From assembly GCA_910579505.1 (NCBI GenBank), contig CAJTTZ010000013.1, forward strand, positions 54,450 through 118,449: a DNA stretch of 64,000 nt, read 5' to 3'. The translations under genes and the position numbers were made by a program. This document shows, piece by piece, positions 62,893 through 64,000 of this stretch (position 1 is its first letter; the number at the start of each line of letters is the position of its first letter). The DNA is from an uncultured Lachnospiraceae bacterium. GTDB taxonomy: Bacteria; Bacillota; Clostridia; Lachnospirales; Lachnospiraceae. The notes beneath the pieces were generated by a model. That model ran no database searches and was not told the DNA's origin. It saw only the letters and a program-made list of their open reading frames with translations.

Positions 62893-64000
62893 TCATATAA
62901 ATTGCTTACTTATCAGCTCATATCCCCACACGGAAGGCTTCGCATCACCCTCAGAAATTAACTTGTGGATTGTTTGCTGTTCTTCCCATCGCCTTTTGAA
63001 ACTGTCTTTGCCTACACAGTACAATTCAATATGAATATTCTGATTCACACGAACCAAATACAGTTTTCCGTTTTTTTGCTCCATATGTATCTTACCGGGA
63101 AGATAGGTTCCTGTATATTTCTCAAGTTCTTCCGGCGGCAGAAAAATTTCCTTCGGTCTGTATGAAGCAGATGCCTGTTTATTATGCAGGATTGCAGCAA
63201 TGCCATTCCCGAAACGATATTGATCTAAGGATTCCGTGTTCGATATAACGATAATGCAAATATCTTCCTCCAAGTAATACTGGGTGTAGGCAGATACACC
63301 AGGCATATCTCCACCATGAGCATACTTAAGCGTTCCATCCTCCTCATACCGCTCCAGCCCATAACAATAGTTGTTTTTGTTTTCTGACAGATAAATCCCA
63401 TAGGCATGTTCCGATAAAAGTTTCCTGTTTTTAAGGCACTCATACCACTTTTGCAGGTCGTCACAATTCGTAACCAACGCACCTGCGCCAATACTATATA
63501 AATTATTTGTATAAGGCACTCTGACCAGCTTTCCGTAATCATGCATATAATTGTTTGCTTTGTTTGGAATAATTTCCTGGCCATTATCGAACATGGTATT
63601 GTTCATTCCTATCTTCGCAAAAATGTTTTCCTGCAGAAATTCATTGTAGGTCTGCCCCGAAACATATTCAATCATCCATGCAAGCAAATTATAGTTGGAA
63701 TTATTATATTCGAATTCTTCCCCCGGCTTCTTGATCGGCTCCCTGATAATCCAGTTTCTAAAAAACTGTTCCTCATCGTAAGGTTTTCTGTCCTCGCCCA
63801 CATAAAAATCATCCTCAAAATTATAATTATTATGCAGTCCCGATGTATGCGATAAAAGATGATGAACGGTTATTTCCGAAGGAAGCTGCATGTTTGGGGG
63901 CAGATACCGATTTGCTCTTTCATTAAGCTGCAGCAGTCCTTTGTCATATAAAATCATAATTGCAAACGCTGTAAACTGTTTGGCAACAGAGGCAACCGTA
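62893..64000 (-). CDS. Beta-lactamase-fold serine hydrolase, N-terminus beyond window
   Basis: At least 368 residues. The nucleophile motif SVAK lies just before the first ATG (TVASVAKQFTAFAIMILYDK), so the frame continues past base 64000 and the visible ATG at 63957 is internal. It has the YxN motif region (FEYNNSNYNLLAWMIEY), HTSGLHNNYN and the C-terminal HGGDMPGVSAY. These class C-like or penicillin-binding proteins act as esterases or peptidases. The C-terminal 110 residues form an extra beta domain. Probably secreted, but the signal is outside the window. Confidence 0.9.
   Translation of the reverse strand, partial: TVASVAKQFTAFAIMILYDKGLLQLNERANRYLPPNMQLPSEITVHHLLSHTSGLHNNYNFEDDFYVGEDRKPYDEEQFFRNWIIREPIKKPGEEFEYNNSNYNLLAWMIEYVSGQTYNEFLQENIFAKIGMNNTMFDNGQEIIPNKANNYMHDYGKLVRVPYTNNLYSIGAGALVTNCDDLQKWYECLKNRKLLSEHAYGIYLSENKNNYCYGLERYEEDGTLKYAHGGDMPGVSAYTQYYLEEDICIIVISNTESLDQYRFGNGIAAILHNKQASASYRPKEIFLPPEELEKYTGTYLPGKIHMEQKNGKLYLVRVNQNIHIELYCVGKDSFKRRWEEQQTIHKLISEGDAKPSVWGYELISKQFI

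Overview
The window looks like chromosomal DNA of a gut Clostridia species, most likely Lachnospiraceae. Evidence: moderate-to-high GC with strong AGGAGG ribosome binding sites, lipoprotein (LxxC) substrate-binding proteins, many MATE exporters, LytTR and GHKL signalling genes, a PocR-type hybrid kinase and a bile salt hydrolase. I see no rRNA, tRNA, CRISPR array, transposase or phage gene. Most genes are on the minus strand. Genus assignment is inference only.

Layout. 1-4.2 kb: chemoreceptor (cut by the left edge), small alarmone synthetase, large membrane protein. 4.4-10.9 kb: small conserved protein, hemolysin III, a chemoreceptor translationally coupled to a sugar-binding lipoprotein, MATE exporter, AraC regulator. 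10.9-16.5 kb: galE with a UDP-sugar pyrophosphorylase, GNAT, RsiV-like lipoprotein, a decayed ParE-like toxin and an AraC/GyrI regulator that lost its DNA-binding domain. 16.5-21.8 kb: DUF4422 glycosyltransferase-like protein, two divergent MATE exporters with back-to-back promoters, and a MotA-like membrane protein coupled to a membrane-anchored LuxR-type regulator. 21.9-28.1 kb: two polar amino acid ABC transporters flanking a serine/threonine symporter; one binding protein appears circularly permuted. 28.1-33 kb: PocR hybrid kinase, two-receiver regulator and hemerythrin protein. 33.3-36.5 kb: MFS exporter with a leader peptide and a candidate RNA pseudoknot, a DNA glycosylase, an MNT/HEPN toxin-antitoxin pair and a truncated YxeA-like protein under a four-fold 11-bp repeat. 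36.7-40.6 kb: GNAT, PHP phosphoesterase, MFS and AraC genes. 40.6-50.9 kb: two FtsX-type ABC export modules, one facing a LytTR/GHKL two-component pair and one in a line with an OmpR/HisKA pair. 51-54.3 kb: bile salt hydrolase, chemoreceptor, GNAT. 54.4-64 kb: gene fragments, a PI-PLC-like protein under a perfect palindrome, TfoX C-domain protein, DegV, a MATE exporter, small proteins, a zinc-ribbon membrane protein and two beta-lactamase-fold serine hydrolases, one decayed.

Themes. The window is rich in small-molecule export (four MATE, two MFS, two FtsX-type ABC systems), sensing (three chemoreceptors, three histidine kinases) and amino acid uptake. Intergenic junctions carry many gene stubs (ParE, AraC/GyrI, SDR, cupin/AraC, YxeA, serine hydrolase), which suggests ongoing decay by small deletions. 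The strongest candidates for something new are the circularly permuted binding protein, the leader peptide plus H-type pseudoknot ahead of the MFS gene, and the MotA-like/LuxR pair. All calls come from reading the sequence; no database search was run.
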